Of a DNA stretch of 36,222 nucleotides, positions 1 to 7,509 are shown piece by piece. The notes under the pieces were generated by a model. That model made no database searches. It was not told where the DNA came from and was given only the letters and a program-made list of their open reading frames with translations. The position numbers were made by a program, and so were the translations under genes. Position 1 is the first letter of the stretch. The number at the start of each line of letters is the position of its first letter. The stretch comes from Roseovarius sp. (GTDB taxonomy: Bacteria; Pseudomonadota; Alphaproteobacteria; Rhodobacterales; Rhodobacteraceae), in NCBI GenBank assembly GCA_002720475.1, contig PBIL01000014.1:1-36222 (forward strand), read 5' to 3'.

Positions 1-144
1 TCAAGCGGGTCGATCCGTCCGCAGGCTGAGCGCCTCTGGCTCCTCGCGCCGGGGCGCTCGCTCACGCAGGGCCGCCGCGAGCGTGAGAAACTCGGCCGCG
101 CGCGGCGAACCGCGCCGCCAGAGCATCGCCACCTTGCGCGCCGT
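1..144 (-). pseudogene. C-terminal remnant of a LysR-family transcriptional regulator
   Basis: Read on the minus strand, the last 47 codons before a TGA at 1-3 contain R-K-V-A-M-L-W-R-R-G-S-P-R-A-A-E-F, typical of the extreme C-terminus of LysR/OxyR-type effector domains (the 'WR.gSPR..eFl' segment). An in-frame stop lies immediately upstream at 145-147, and no helix-turn-helix or effector core follows, so only the tail is left. It is a scar of a rearrangement at the left border of the ATPase operon rather than a working regulator. The identification rests on one short motif. Confidence 0.5.
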
Positions 145-280
145 TCAGGCTTGCGCCGGCGCGTCCGCGCCGGTCACGCGGAAATAAGCTACTCCCCAAT
201 GTTTGGACATATTTCCGCGCAGATTAGGCTACTTTTGCTCCAGCTGATCCGTTGCCCGGCAGGTGATGCTTGCATCACCG

Positions 281-294
281 TTGACACGGATCAA
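281..294. promoter_or_regulatory. FNR/FnrL/Anr-type box TTGACACGGATCAA
   Basis: TTGAC-N4-ATCAA matches the FNR-family consensus TTGAT-N4-ATCAA at 9 of 10 defined positions. It ends 72 bases before the ATG of the P-type ATPase. The arrangement is compatible with a class II site centred near -41.5 of a start around 329. No convincing -10 can be picked out by eye (AT-rich gagaaaac at 313-320). A second site of the same quality lies at 23728-23741. Confidence 0.65.
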
Positions 295-366
295 GGCGCG
301 CCTCTCAGTGAGGGAGAAAACTGCAGGCAGTGACGGGGCAGGACGGGCTTTGACGGTAGAGGCACC

Positions 367-3285
367 ATGCTGACAGTGGAACACGCCGCCCCGTCGGGGC
401 GGCTGAGGCTGCGCCTTGCGGGGCTGCGTGGCAACGCGGCTCTTGCGGCAGAGCTTCAGGCCAAGCTCGATGCCGAGGGCTCGTTCCGGCGGGCCGAGGT
501 GCGCCCCTTCTCGGGCAGCATCGTGCTGCATCATGACCCGGGCCTTTCCGCAACGACCGTGCTCGCCCGTGTCTCTGATGTCCTGCGGTCGGCGGGCGTT
601 GCTTCCGGGGCGCGGCAGAGCGGCCGCATGTCTCCCCCGGTTTCGACGGGCCCGACGGACGACGGCCAGGCCTGGCACGCCCGGACGGTGCAACAGGTTG
701 CGACCGAACTGGCGAGCGATCCCTCTCGGGGGCTCAGCCCTGCCGCGGCGCGGGAGCGGCTGATCGCCGACGGGCCGAACGTCGTGCCGCAGGCTGCGCG
801 ACGCTCGCGGCTCGCGGGCCTGTCCGAGCAGTTCAAGAGCCTGCCGGTCATGCTGCTGGCAGGTTCGGCCGCTGTTTCTGTCGCCACGGGCGGCGTTGCG
901 GATGCCGTTGCCACGCTGGTCGTGATCGCGGCGAACGGCGTTCTGGGATATGTGACCGAAGGCCAGGCCGAAAGCGTCATCGAGGCCCTGACATCGGATG
1001 ATGCGCGGCGCATGCAGGTTCGCGTCATCCGCGACGGCAAGGAGATGGAGGTCCCCGCAGCCGAGCTTGTCCGCGGCGATCTCTACCTCCTTGGTTCGGG
1101 GACGCAGGTGGCAGCCGATGCACGGCTGATCCGGGCCGAACGCCTCATGCTCGACGAATCCGCGCTTACCGGCGAAACGCTCGCCGTCGAAAAACGGGCG
1201 GATGCCGAGGTCTCCTCCGGGTCCCCCCTGGGCGAGCGTCCGACCATGCTCCACGCCGGAACCACCGTTTCCGAAGGCCATGGCGCGGCCATGGTGGTGG
1301 CGACCGGCACGCAGACGGTTTCCGCGCGAATCGCGGCCCTGAGCCGGGGGGCCGAACGGCCCCGCGCCCCGGTGGAGGTGGAACTTGACCGATTGGGTGG
1401 GCGCCTGGCCTATGCCTCGTTGGCGACTTGCGGGCTGCTGTTCGGCATCGGCTGGATGCGGGGCTATGCGCTCAATATCCTGTTGCGCGACGCTGTGGCG
1501 CTCGCGGTCGCGGCGGTGCCAGAGGGTCTGCCGGTGGTGGCGACGACGACGATGGCGCTGGGGCTGAAGCGGATGGAGAAGCGCGGTATCCTGATCCGAC
1601 GCATCGACGCGGTCGAGTCGCTGGGCGCGCTTCAGACGATCTGCCTCGACAAGACCGGCACCCTGACCCAGAACCGGATGGAGGTGATCGCGGCCGCGCC
1701 CGGCCTGGACGAGGCGGATCTTGGCGATCTCGAGGCGTTGCGGCCACTTGCCGAGGCCGCCGCGCTCAACAACGACGCGCAGTTCGGCGACGGCGTGGCC
1801 AACGGATCCTCGGCGACCGAGCAGGCCCTGCTGGAATTTGCCGCCCGGTGCGGGCTCGATATCGACGGGCTCAGGCGGATGTGCCCGCGCCGCGACACGC
1901 TCGAGCGCGGGGCGGGTCGGCCGTGGATGGCGACCGTGCATGGCGGGCGCTCCGCCTCGACCGTGGTCAAGGGAGCCCCGGACGCCGTGCTGGCGCGCTG
2001 CACCCATCTGCGAGAGGCGACCGGGTCACGCCCCCTGACCGATGCCGACCGGGCCGCGATCTGCGCGCTGAACGAACGGCTTGCCGGCCGGCCTGCGCGG
2101 CTGCTCGGCTTTGCGGAAGGGACCAACGCACCGCAAGACGACGACGTGGCCGGGCTGAGCTGGCTGGGGCTCGTGGGCATGGTCGATCCGCTCCGCCCCG
2201 GCGCGCGGGATTTCATCGCCGCGCTGCACCGCGCCGGGATGGATACGGTGATGATCACCGGCGACCAGTCCGCCACCGCCGGTGCGATTGCCCGCGAACT
2301 CGACCTCGCCAAGGGGGCGCCGGTGCGCATCATCGATTCGCCGCAGATCGCCTCGATGCCGCCCGAACTGCTGGCGGGCCTCGCGCGGCAGGCCCATGTC
2401 TTTGCCCGCGTGAGTGCCGATCAGAAGCTGGCCATCGTGCAGGCATTGCAGAAAGCGGGCCGGGTGGTTGCCATGACCGGCGATGGCGTCAACGACGCGC
2501 CGGCCCTCAAGGCGGCGGACATCGGCATCGCCATGGGCGCATCCGGTACCGCGCTGGCGCGCGACGTGGCCAATGTCGTGATCCGGGACGACGAGTTGCC
2601 GACGCTCATCGATGCCATCGGCCAGGGCCGCGCCATCTATCGCAACATCCGCCGCGCGCTCGAATTCCTGGTGACCACCAACATGTCCGAGATCGTCGTG
2701 AGCCTCGTCGAGGCGATCCACGGCCCGGCCGAGCTCGAGACGCCGCTCGAACTTCTGTGGATCAACCTGGCGACGGACGTTCTACCCGGGCTCGGGCTTG
2801 CCCTGGCAGATCCAGACCCGGACGTGATGGACAGCCCGCCGCGCACCCCCGGAGAGCCGATCTTTCCCGCCGCCCACCTGCGGCGGATGGCGCTGGACAG
2901 CGGGCTGATCTCGGCGGCGAGCCTGACCGCGCATTTCATCGGTCTTGCCCGCTACGGACCGGGGCCGCAGACGCGGGGCATGACATTCCTCTCGCTGTCG
3001 CTGGGTCAATTGCTCTATACCCTCACCTGTCAGCGCAGCGACGTGCGCAAGTTGCGGCCCGGTGCCCTGCTCGAGAACCGCGCCCTCGACCTCGCGGTGC
3101 TCGGCTCGGCCGGGCTGGCCGTTCTGCCGTTCTTCGTTCCATCGGTCGGCCGGCTTCTGGGTGTCGGGCGTCTCGGCCTGCGGGATACCGCGATCTCGCT
3201 CGTGGCGGCGGGCGTCCCGGCGGCGGCGGTCCTGGCGCGGCGCGGTATCGAACTCGAACTGCATCCCCTGGAGGCGCGATCATGA
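367..3285 (+). CDS. P2-type cation-transporting ATPase with HMA_2-like N-terminal domain
   Basis: A 972-residue P-type ATPase that would move a cation across the inner membrane using ATP. Residues ~8-75 form an HMA_2-like domain (G-R-L-R-L-R start, no CxxC) resembling the N-terminus of the small protein at 4416-4883. A cation-ATPase N-domain (~92-155) follows, then LTGE in the actuator, PEGLP at 385-389 in TM4, the phosphorylated Asp428 in DKTGTLT, and TGDGVNDAP at ~704-712. TM4 E386, N-x-x-E in TM5 (TTNMSE) and N-x-x-T-D in TM6 (NLATD) match the Ca2+-binding set of SERCA-like pumps, so Ca2+ or Mn2+ is more likely than a soft metal; no CPC is present. The start has AGAGG five bases upstream. 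It overlaps the next gene by ATGA. Family assignment is firm; the ion is inferred. Confidence 0.9.
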   Translation: MLTVEHAAPSGRLRLRLAGLRGNAALAAELQAKLDAEGSFRRAEVRPFSGSIVLHHDPGLSATTVLARVSDVLRSAGVASGARQSGRMSPPVSTGPTDDGQAWHARTVQQVATELASDPSRGLSPAAARERLIADGPNVVPQAARRSRLAGLSEQFKSLPVMLLAGSAAVSVATGGVADAVATLVVIAANGVLGYVTEGQAESVIEALTSDDARRMQVRVIRDGKEMEVPAAELVRGDLYLLGSGTQVAADARLIRAERLMLDESALTGETLAVEKRADAEVSSGSPLGERPTMLHAGTTVSEGHGAAMVVATGTQTVSARIAALSRGAERPRAPVEVELDRLGGRLAYASLATCGLLFGIGWMRGYALNILLRDAVALAVAAVPEGLPVVATTTMALGLKRMEKRGILIRRIDAVESLGALQTICLDKTGTLTQNRMEVIAAAPGLDEADLGDLEALRPLAEAAALNNDAQFGDGVANGSSATEQALLEFAARCGLDIDGLRRMCPRRDTLERGAGRPWMATVHGGRSASTVVKGAPDAVLARCTHLREATGSRPLTDADRAAICALNERLAGRPARLLGFAEGTNAPQDDDVAGLSWLGLVGMVDPLRPGARDFIAALHRAGMDTVMITGDQSATAGAIARELDLAKGAPVRIIDSPQIASMPPELLAGLARQAHVFARVSADQKLAIVQALQKAGRVVAMTGDGVNDAPALKAADIGIAMGASGTALARDVANVVIRDDELPTLIDAIGQGRAIYRNIRRALEFLVTTNMSEIVVSLVEAIHGPAELETPLELLWINLATDVLPGLGLALADPDPDVMDSPPRTPGEPIFPAAHLRRMALDSGLISAASLTAHFIGLARYGPGPQTRGMTFLSLSLGQLLYTLTCQRSDVRKLRPGALLENRALDLAVLGSAGLAVLPFFVPSVGRLLGVGRLGLRDTAISLVAAGVPAAAVLARRGIELELHPLEARS

Positions 3286-4406
3286 AGAACTTCATCCTGA
3301 CCTCGGAGTCGGTGACGGCGGGACACCCGGACAAGCTGTGCGACCAGATATCGGATGCGGTGATCGACGCCTGCCTCATGCGCAACCCGCAGGAGGCCGT
3401 GGTCGCCGAATGCGCGATCAGTTCCGGCGTGGTGTTCCTGTCCCTGCGCGGCACGGCCGAGCCACCCTGCGACCTTGCCGAACTGGCGCGGGACGTGATC
3501 GAGGCCGCCGGCTATCCGCACGCCGCCGCTACCGGGCCGACCGTGATGCTGGATATCGATCCCGGCCGGTCGAGCGATGCCTCCCGGCCGCGGGCGCAGA
3601 TGACCACGGCCTTCGGCTATGCCTGCGACCACACGCCCGAGGCGATGCCGCTGTCGATCTGGGCCGCGCACCGCCTGACGCGGGCGCTGAACGCGGCGAG
3701 GAGCGAGGGGCGCCTGCCATGGCTGTCTCCCGATGCGCAGGCGCAGGTCGCCGTTCGTCACGAAGCGCGCCGGCCGGTGGCAATCCCGGCGATTGCCATG
3801 TCCTTCGGCGCGCATCCCGCGATCGCTTCCGAGACGGCGGCGGAGGCCCTGCGCCACGAGGTCATCACGCCCGCTTTCGAAGGGGCCCCGCTGGTGCCCG
3901 CAGACGCCACGCGCTTCGTCTGCCTGCCCATCGCCGGACGGACGGGGCCGGAGGCCCATTCCGGGCTGACCGGACGGAAGATGGCCGACGACACCTATGG
4001 CGGTCATTGCCGTCAGAGCGCGGCGGCGCTGAGCGGCAAGGGGCCGGATCGCATCGACCGTGTCGCGCAATATGCCGCGCGGCAGGCAGCGCGCTCGGTT
4101 CTGGCGGCGGGGATGGCGCAGGAGTGCGAGGTGCAGCTTTGCTACCTGCTTGGCGACAGCGCCCCGGCCTCGGTCGAGGTCGATACTTTCGGCAGCGGGG
4201 TGATGGACGACGATCTGTTGGCCAGGCGGATCGCCGAGGTCTTCGATTTCCGGGCCGGAGCGATCGCCGAACGGCTGTCGCTGGCGGGGCTGCCCGCGCA
4301 GTGGGGCGGACGCTTCTATCGGGATCTGGCGGTCGGCGGACAGATGGGGCGCAGCGACCTCTCGCCGCCATGGGAGGAGACCGGCGCGGCGGCAAGCCTG
4401 GCCTGA
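3282..4406 (+). CDS. Divergent S-adenosylmethionine synthetase (MetK) paralogue
   Basis: A 374-residue MetK-family protein, about ten residues shorter than E. coli MetK (384). The fold is clear: GHPDKLCDQISDAVIDA at 14-30, FGYACDHTPEAMPL, PWLSPDA, GLTGRK and DTYGG. Several catalytic features differ from the canonical enzyme as I know it. The Glu before GHPDK is Ala, the GAGDQG loop is replaced by an unrelated stretch before FGYAC, Lys165 (PDAK) is Gln (PDAQ), and Lys269 is Arg. His14, Arg244, Lys245, Lys265 and Asp271 equivalents are kept. It is translationally coupled to the ATPase (ATGA overlap), so it probably shares the upstream FNR-type promoter. It is unlikely to be the housekeeping metK. 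It may make SAM slowly, use another substrate, or act as a partner protein. Confidence 0.85.
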   Translation: MKNFILTSESVTAGHPDKLCDQISDAVIDACLMRNPQEAVVAECAISSGVVFLSLRGTAEPPCDLAELARDVIEAAGYPHAAATGPTVMLDIDPGRSSDASRPRAQMTTAFGYACDHTPEAMPLSIWAAHRLTRALNAARSEGRLPWLSPDAQAQVAVRHEARRPVAIPAIAMSFGAHPAIASETAAEALRHEVITPAFEGAPLVPADATRFVCLPIAGRTGPEAHSGLTGRKMADDTYGGHCRQSAAALSGKGPDRIDRVAQYAARQAARSVLAAGMAQECEVQLCYLLGDSAPASVEVDTFGSGVMDDDLLARRIAEVFDFRAGAIAERLSLAGLPAQWGGRFYRDLAVGGQMGRSDLSPPWEETGAAASLA

Positions 4407-4415
4407 GACCGGTCG

Positions 4416-4883
4416 CTATGTCTTGCGGTCCCGATCGATCATGCTGAGCGCGGACATGAGCAGGGTGGTCGCGGGCCCCACGATCTGTCCCCGCCCGGCC
4501 TGGACCGCCGCCGCGACCAGCAACACAAGCGCGATGGCGCTGTTGAGGTCGAGCGTGTTGGCGGTGCGTTCCTTGAGCAGCATGTCGGCGCGCAAAAGCC
4601 CCAGCTGTGCAACCTGACCAACCGGCGGGGGCGGCGGCGCGGGACGGATCCGGGCGATGCCCTGGGCGTGGATGGTCTCGAACAGCGGCTCGGGCTTGCC
4701 GGCGAATTCCAGGATGATGCTGGTGGTATTGGGGCGCACGAGGACCCGCACCACACCGGGAAGGGAGGCGAGCCTGTCGCCGAGTTCTTTCAGCGCCTTC
4801 TCGCCCAAGTGTCTCTTGGGGCGGAGCCGGGCACGGCCCGGAACGGCGTGACGGATCTCAAGGGCAACCGGGTTAGCTGGCAT
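4416..4883 (-). CDS. HMA_2-domain small membrane protein
   Basis: 155 residues. The N-terminal ~75 residues form an HMA_2-like ferredoxin fold (H-A-V-P-G-R-A-R-L-R, then a V-R-V-L-V-R-P-N-T-T-S-I-I-L-E-F strand pair) without CxxC metal ligands. A proline-rich linker (PAPPPPPVG) and a C-terminal hydrophobic region (~115-150) follow. The start ATG lies inside the end of the DUF5132 gene, with an 11-base overlap, so the two are co-translated. It converges on metK with nine bases between stops and no terminator visible. HMA_2 proteins of this kind commonly sit beside P-type ATPases with the same N-terminal domain, as here. I infer that it assists that pump. Confidence 0.7.
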   Translation of the reverse strand: MPANPVALEIRHAVPGRARLRPKRHLGEKALKELGDRLASLPGVVRVLVRPNTTSIILEFAGKPEPLFETIHAQGIARIRPAPPPPPVGQVAQLGLLRADMLLKERTANTLDLNSAIALVLLVAAAVQAGRGQIVGPATTLLMSALSMIDRDRKT

Positions 4884-5151
4884 CGCTTCCGGTCGAGGAT
4901 GCGGCCGTCTCCGCGGCAGCGGCTTCGGACTGGTGCGCCTCGACCTCGGCGCGGAACTCCGCCGCGAGATCCTCCATGTGCTCATAGGCTTCGGCACCGG
5001 CCCTGCGGAACTCGTCCCAGGCGACGGCACCCGTCTTCAATGCCGCACGCTTGAGCGGCTCGCCCGCCCGCGACAGGGCAGCGGCCAGTCCCGGAACAAG
5101 AACCAGTGCCCCTACGGCCACCGCGGCCCCGATAACATATTTCTTGTCCAT
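4873..5151 (-). CDS. DUF5132-like single-pass membrane protein, PacL-like architecture
   Basis: 92 residues: a short polar start (MDKKY), one transmembrane helix (~6-26, AAVAVGALVLVPGLAAALS), a basic stretch, then an amphipathic Ala/Glu-rich helix (EEFR-type repeats, ~40-80) and a Ser/Thr tail. AAAGGA stands six bases before the ATG. The layout resembles DUF5132 proteins and, in general design, the mycobacterial DUF1490/PacL proteins that escort P-type metal ATPases. Unlike PacL1 it has no C-terminal His/Asp metal-binding motif. It is the first gene of the minus-strand pair DUF5132-HMA_2, next to the ATPase operon. The role as an ATPase partner is inference. Confidence 0.65.
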   Translation of the reverse strand: MDKKYVIGAAVAVGALVLVPGLAAALSRAGEPLKRAALKTGAVAWDEFRRAGAEAYEHMEDLAAEFRAEVEAHQSEAAAAETAASSTGSDAS

Positions 5152-5325
5152 GCGCGGTCCTTTCAAGGAGATGCCCACACCGGAGTGATGCCAGAAACTG
5201 CGTGATGAGCGCAATCGCATTTCGGCCGTTCGTCCCGTTTTCCGCGGTCCGTCGCCCGCGTGCCGCCTGTTGAGGGGGCCTGGTCCGGCCGGATGACAGC
5301 CGGTCGAAGTTGCACGCTCGTTCCC

Positions 5326-5342
5326 GCGACAACCATTGTCGC
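5326..5342. promoter_or_regulatory. Perfect 17-bp palindrome GCGACAACCATTGTCGC between divergent genes
   Basis: Two 7-base arms (GCGACAA / TTGTCGC) are separated by three bases, in the 296-base divergent region between the DUF5132 gene and phaC. It is 121 bases before the chosen phaC start. Its size and symmetry suit a dimeric repressor or activator. I do not recognise the motif as a known PhaR, FNR or NnrR site. Confidence 0.5.
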
Positions 5343-5373
5343 ATTTCTTTCATCAACTTGTAGAAGATTGGGG

Positions 5374-5401
5374 TTGACCTCCGCGTAGACCTGCGTTGCA
5401 T
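5374..5401 (+). promoter_or_regulatory. Weak candidate sigma70-type promoter for phaC
   Basis: TTGACC at 5374-5379 is followed 16 bases later by TTGCAT (5396-5401), a poor -10 (3 of 6). If used, transcription would begin near 5408 and exclude the ATG at 5400, which favours the ATG at 5448 as the phaC start. Confidence 0.25.
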
Positions 5402-5447
5402 GGCGCGCGAGACCGCAAACCTCACCGATACGATTGGACGGCAAGAC

Positions 5448-7277
5448 ATGACGCGCGACGACAGCAAACCGCTTCGCCCATCCGAGGACAAGCAGGCCCA
5501 CCAACTCACGCTGGTCGAGTCGCCGCCCGCGCCCTGCGTCGCCGGTCTGCCAAACGGACATGCGAGACCGCGGGCACCCGAGATCACGCTCGACCGGGCG
5601 CTTCGCGCCGCGGCCGCGCGGCTCACCAAGGGCATGTCGCCCAATGCCGCGGCCTCTGCCTGGGCGGATTATCTGCTGCACCTGTCCCGCGCGCCCGGCC
5701 GGCAGGCCCAGATCGCCCGACATGCTCAGGAAAGCTGGCTTCGGCTGGCGAGCGTCGCGTGGGGTCTCGGCGCGCAGGAATGGAGCCCGCGCCCGGACGA
5801 TCATCGTTTCGATCACCCGGGTTGGAATGCCGCGCCATTCGCGCTCTGGAAGCAGGGATTTCTCGCCATGCAGGACTGGTGCGAGGAGGCCGCTCGCGAG
5901 ATCCGCGGCATGCGGCCCAAGAGTGCCGAGCGCGTGGCCTTCATGGCGCGCCAGGTGCTCGATGCCGTGGCACCGGCGAATTTCCCGATGACAAATCCCG
6001 AATGCCTCGAACGCACGGTGCAGACCATGGGTGCCAACCTGCGCACGGGGGCCCGCAACCTTGCCGCGGACGCGATCCGGATGGCCACGGACAGGGACGA
6101 CGCGCCGCGATCCGATTATGTGGTCGGCCGCGACCTTGCATGCACGCCCGGATCGGTCGTGTTTCGAAACGATCTGTTCGAACTGATCCAGTATGCACCC
6201 GCAACACAGGACGTGCGGGCCGAACCGATCCTCATCGTTCCGGCCTGGATCATGAAGTATTACATCCTCGATCTGAGCGAGACGAAGTCGCTGATCCGTC
6301 ATCTCGTCGGACAGGGCTTCACCGTGTTTGCCATGTCCTGGTGCAACCCGACAGCGGAGCAGCACGATCTGTCGCTCGACGACTATCGCAAGCGCGGGGT
6401 CATGGCGGCACTCGACGCCGTGAGCAGAATCGTTCCGGACGTCAGGATCCATGCCTGCGGCTATTGTCTCGGGGGCACGATCCTGTCCATCGCCGCCGCG
6501 ACCATGGCCCGAGACCGCGACGACAGGCTTGCCACGGTCACGCTACTTGCCGCGCAGACCGATTTCGTCGAGGCGGGCGAGCTGTCGCTGTTCATCGACG
6601 AGAGCCAGATCGCCTTTCTCGAGGACATGATGTGGGACCAGGGATTTCTCGACCAGAAACAGATGGTGGGGGCGTTCCAGGCGCTGCGGGCTCCCGAACT
6701 CGTCTGGGCCCGCGCGGTCCGGCGCTATCTTCTGGGCGAGGACGAGACGGAATTCGATATCGGGGTGTGGAATGCCGATGCCACGCGGATGCCAAGCCGG
6801 ATGCATTCGGAATACCTCCGCGGCCTGTTCCTGGAGAACCGCCTGACCGCCGGCCGGTTTGCCGTCGAGGGCAAGGTGATCGCGCTGCGCGACATCACGG
6901 CCCCGTTCTTCGTCCTCGGGACCGAGAGCGACCACATCGCGCCGTGGCGGTCCGTTTACAAGGCGTCGCTCTTCACCAATTCGGACCTGACCTTCGTGCT
7001 TACGAGCGGCGGGCATAACGGCGGGATCCTCAGCCCGCCCGGCCACAGGAACCGGCATTTCAGGATCGGCTTTCGAAAGCGCGAGGATCGGTATGTCGAT
7101 CCGGAAACCTGGGCCCGCACGCATCCGCCGCGCAACGGCTCCTGGTGGCCGGAATGGACCGGCTGGCTGGCAGGTCACAGCTCGGCAGGGCGCGTGCCGC
7201 CGCCACCGACCGGCAACCCGGACGCGGGCCTTGAGCCGATCTGCCCTGCGCCCGGCACCTATATCTTTCAGAAGTGA
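5448..7277 (+). CDS. phaC: Class I polyhydroxyalkanoate synthase
   Basis: Polymerises (R)-3-hydroxyacyl-CoA, usually 3-hydroxybutyryl-CoA, into PHA granules in the cytoplasm. The 609-residue length fits class I PhaC. An N-terminal PhaC_N domain (F-P-x-T-N-P-E at ~199-205) precedes an alpha/beta-hydrolase core with the lipase-like box G-Y-C-L-G-G (nucleophile Cys340), the catalytic Asp in G-T-E-S-D-H and the catalytic His in S-G-G-H-N-G-G. TrpW-rich PW/WW motifs near the C-terminus are also typical. An upstream in-frame ATG at 5400 has no Shine-Dalgarno and overlaps the candidate promoter, so I chose 5448. No phaA, phaB, phasin or depolymerase gene is adjacent. Its neighbours are metal-pump genes and an IS scar, so it may be a second, condition-specific synthase. 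Confidence 0.92.
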   Translation: MTRDDSKPLRPSEDKQAHQLTLVESPPAPCVAGLPNGHARPRAPEITLDRALRAAAARLTKGMSPNAAASAWADYLLHLSRAPGRQAQIARHAQESWLRLASVAWGLGAQEWSPRPDDHRFDHPGWNAAPFALWKQGFLAMQDWCEEAAREIRGMRPKSAERVAFMARQVLDAVAPANFPMTNPECLERTVQTMGANLRTGARNLAADAIRMATDRDDAPRSDYVVGRDLACTPGSVVFRNDLFELIQYAPATQDVRAEPILIVPAWIMKYYILDLSETKSLIRHLVGQGFTVFAMSWCNPTAEQHDLSLDDYRKRGVMAALDAVSRIVPDVRIHACGYCLGGTILSIAAATMARDRDDRLATVTLLAAQTDFVEAGELSLFIDESQIAFLEDMMWDQGFLDQKQMVGAFQALRAPELVWARAVRRYLLGEDETEFDIGVWNADATRMPSRMHSEYLRGLFLENRLTAGRFAVEGKVIALRDITAPFFVLGTESDHIAPWRSVYKASLFTNSDLTFVLTSGGHNGGILSPPGHRNRHFRIGFRKREDRYVDPETWARTHPPRNGSWWPEWTGWLAGHSSAGRVPPPPTGNPDAGLEPICPAPGTYIFQK

Positions 7278-7283
7278 GCCGGA

Positions 7284-7468
7284 CGCGAGGCGCGCCGAAC
7301 CTGTACCGCCCATGCCGGACCGGTTCGGGGCTGATATCGACGCCGCGCTTGCGCGGCACGGCCCCGACGTTCCGGAGCGAGAGATGGAAAACGCATGTAC
7401 AGCATCGCTGCCAGGCGGATGGCCTCCGGGCCGCTGTCAATGCCCTTGAACGGGTCTGGTCTGGTCAT
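7284..7468 (-). pseudogene. Decayed N-terminus of an IS6-family transposase
   Basis: On the minus strand an ATG at 7468 begins MTRPDPFKG...PEAIRLAAMLYMRFP, matching the start of alphaproteobacterial IS6 transposases. The continuation, LSLRNVGAVPRKRGVDIS, is in a different frame, so a frameshift lies near 7385. The catalytic DDE core is absent, and I saw no terminal repeats. It separates the phaC module from the glyoxylate operon. A GCCGCGC-TT-GCGCGGC hairpin (7342-7357) lies inside the scar. Confidence 0.65.
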
Positions 7469-7509
7469 GTTCCGGCGCTACAAGGTCGGCCTGCCCGCCA
7501 AAACCGGAC

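Noticed and set aside
229-2007. 592-codon minus-strand frame opposite the first ATPase
   Set aside because: Shadow of a gene with complete P-type ATPase motifs.
7342-7357. GCCGCGC-TT-GCGCGGC hairpin as the phaC terminator
   Set aside because: The loop is only two bases, no T-run follows and it lies inside an IS6 transposase remnant.
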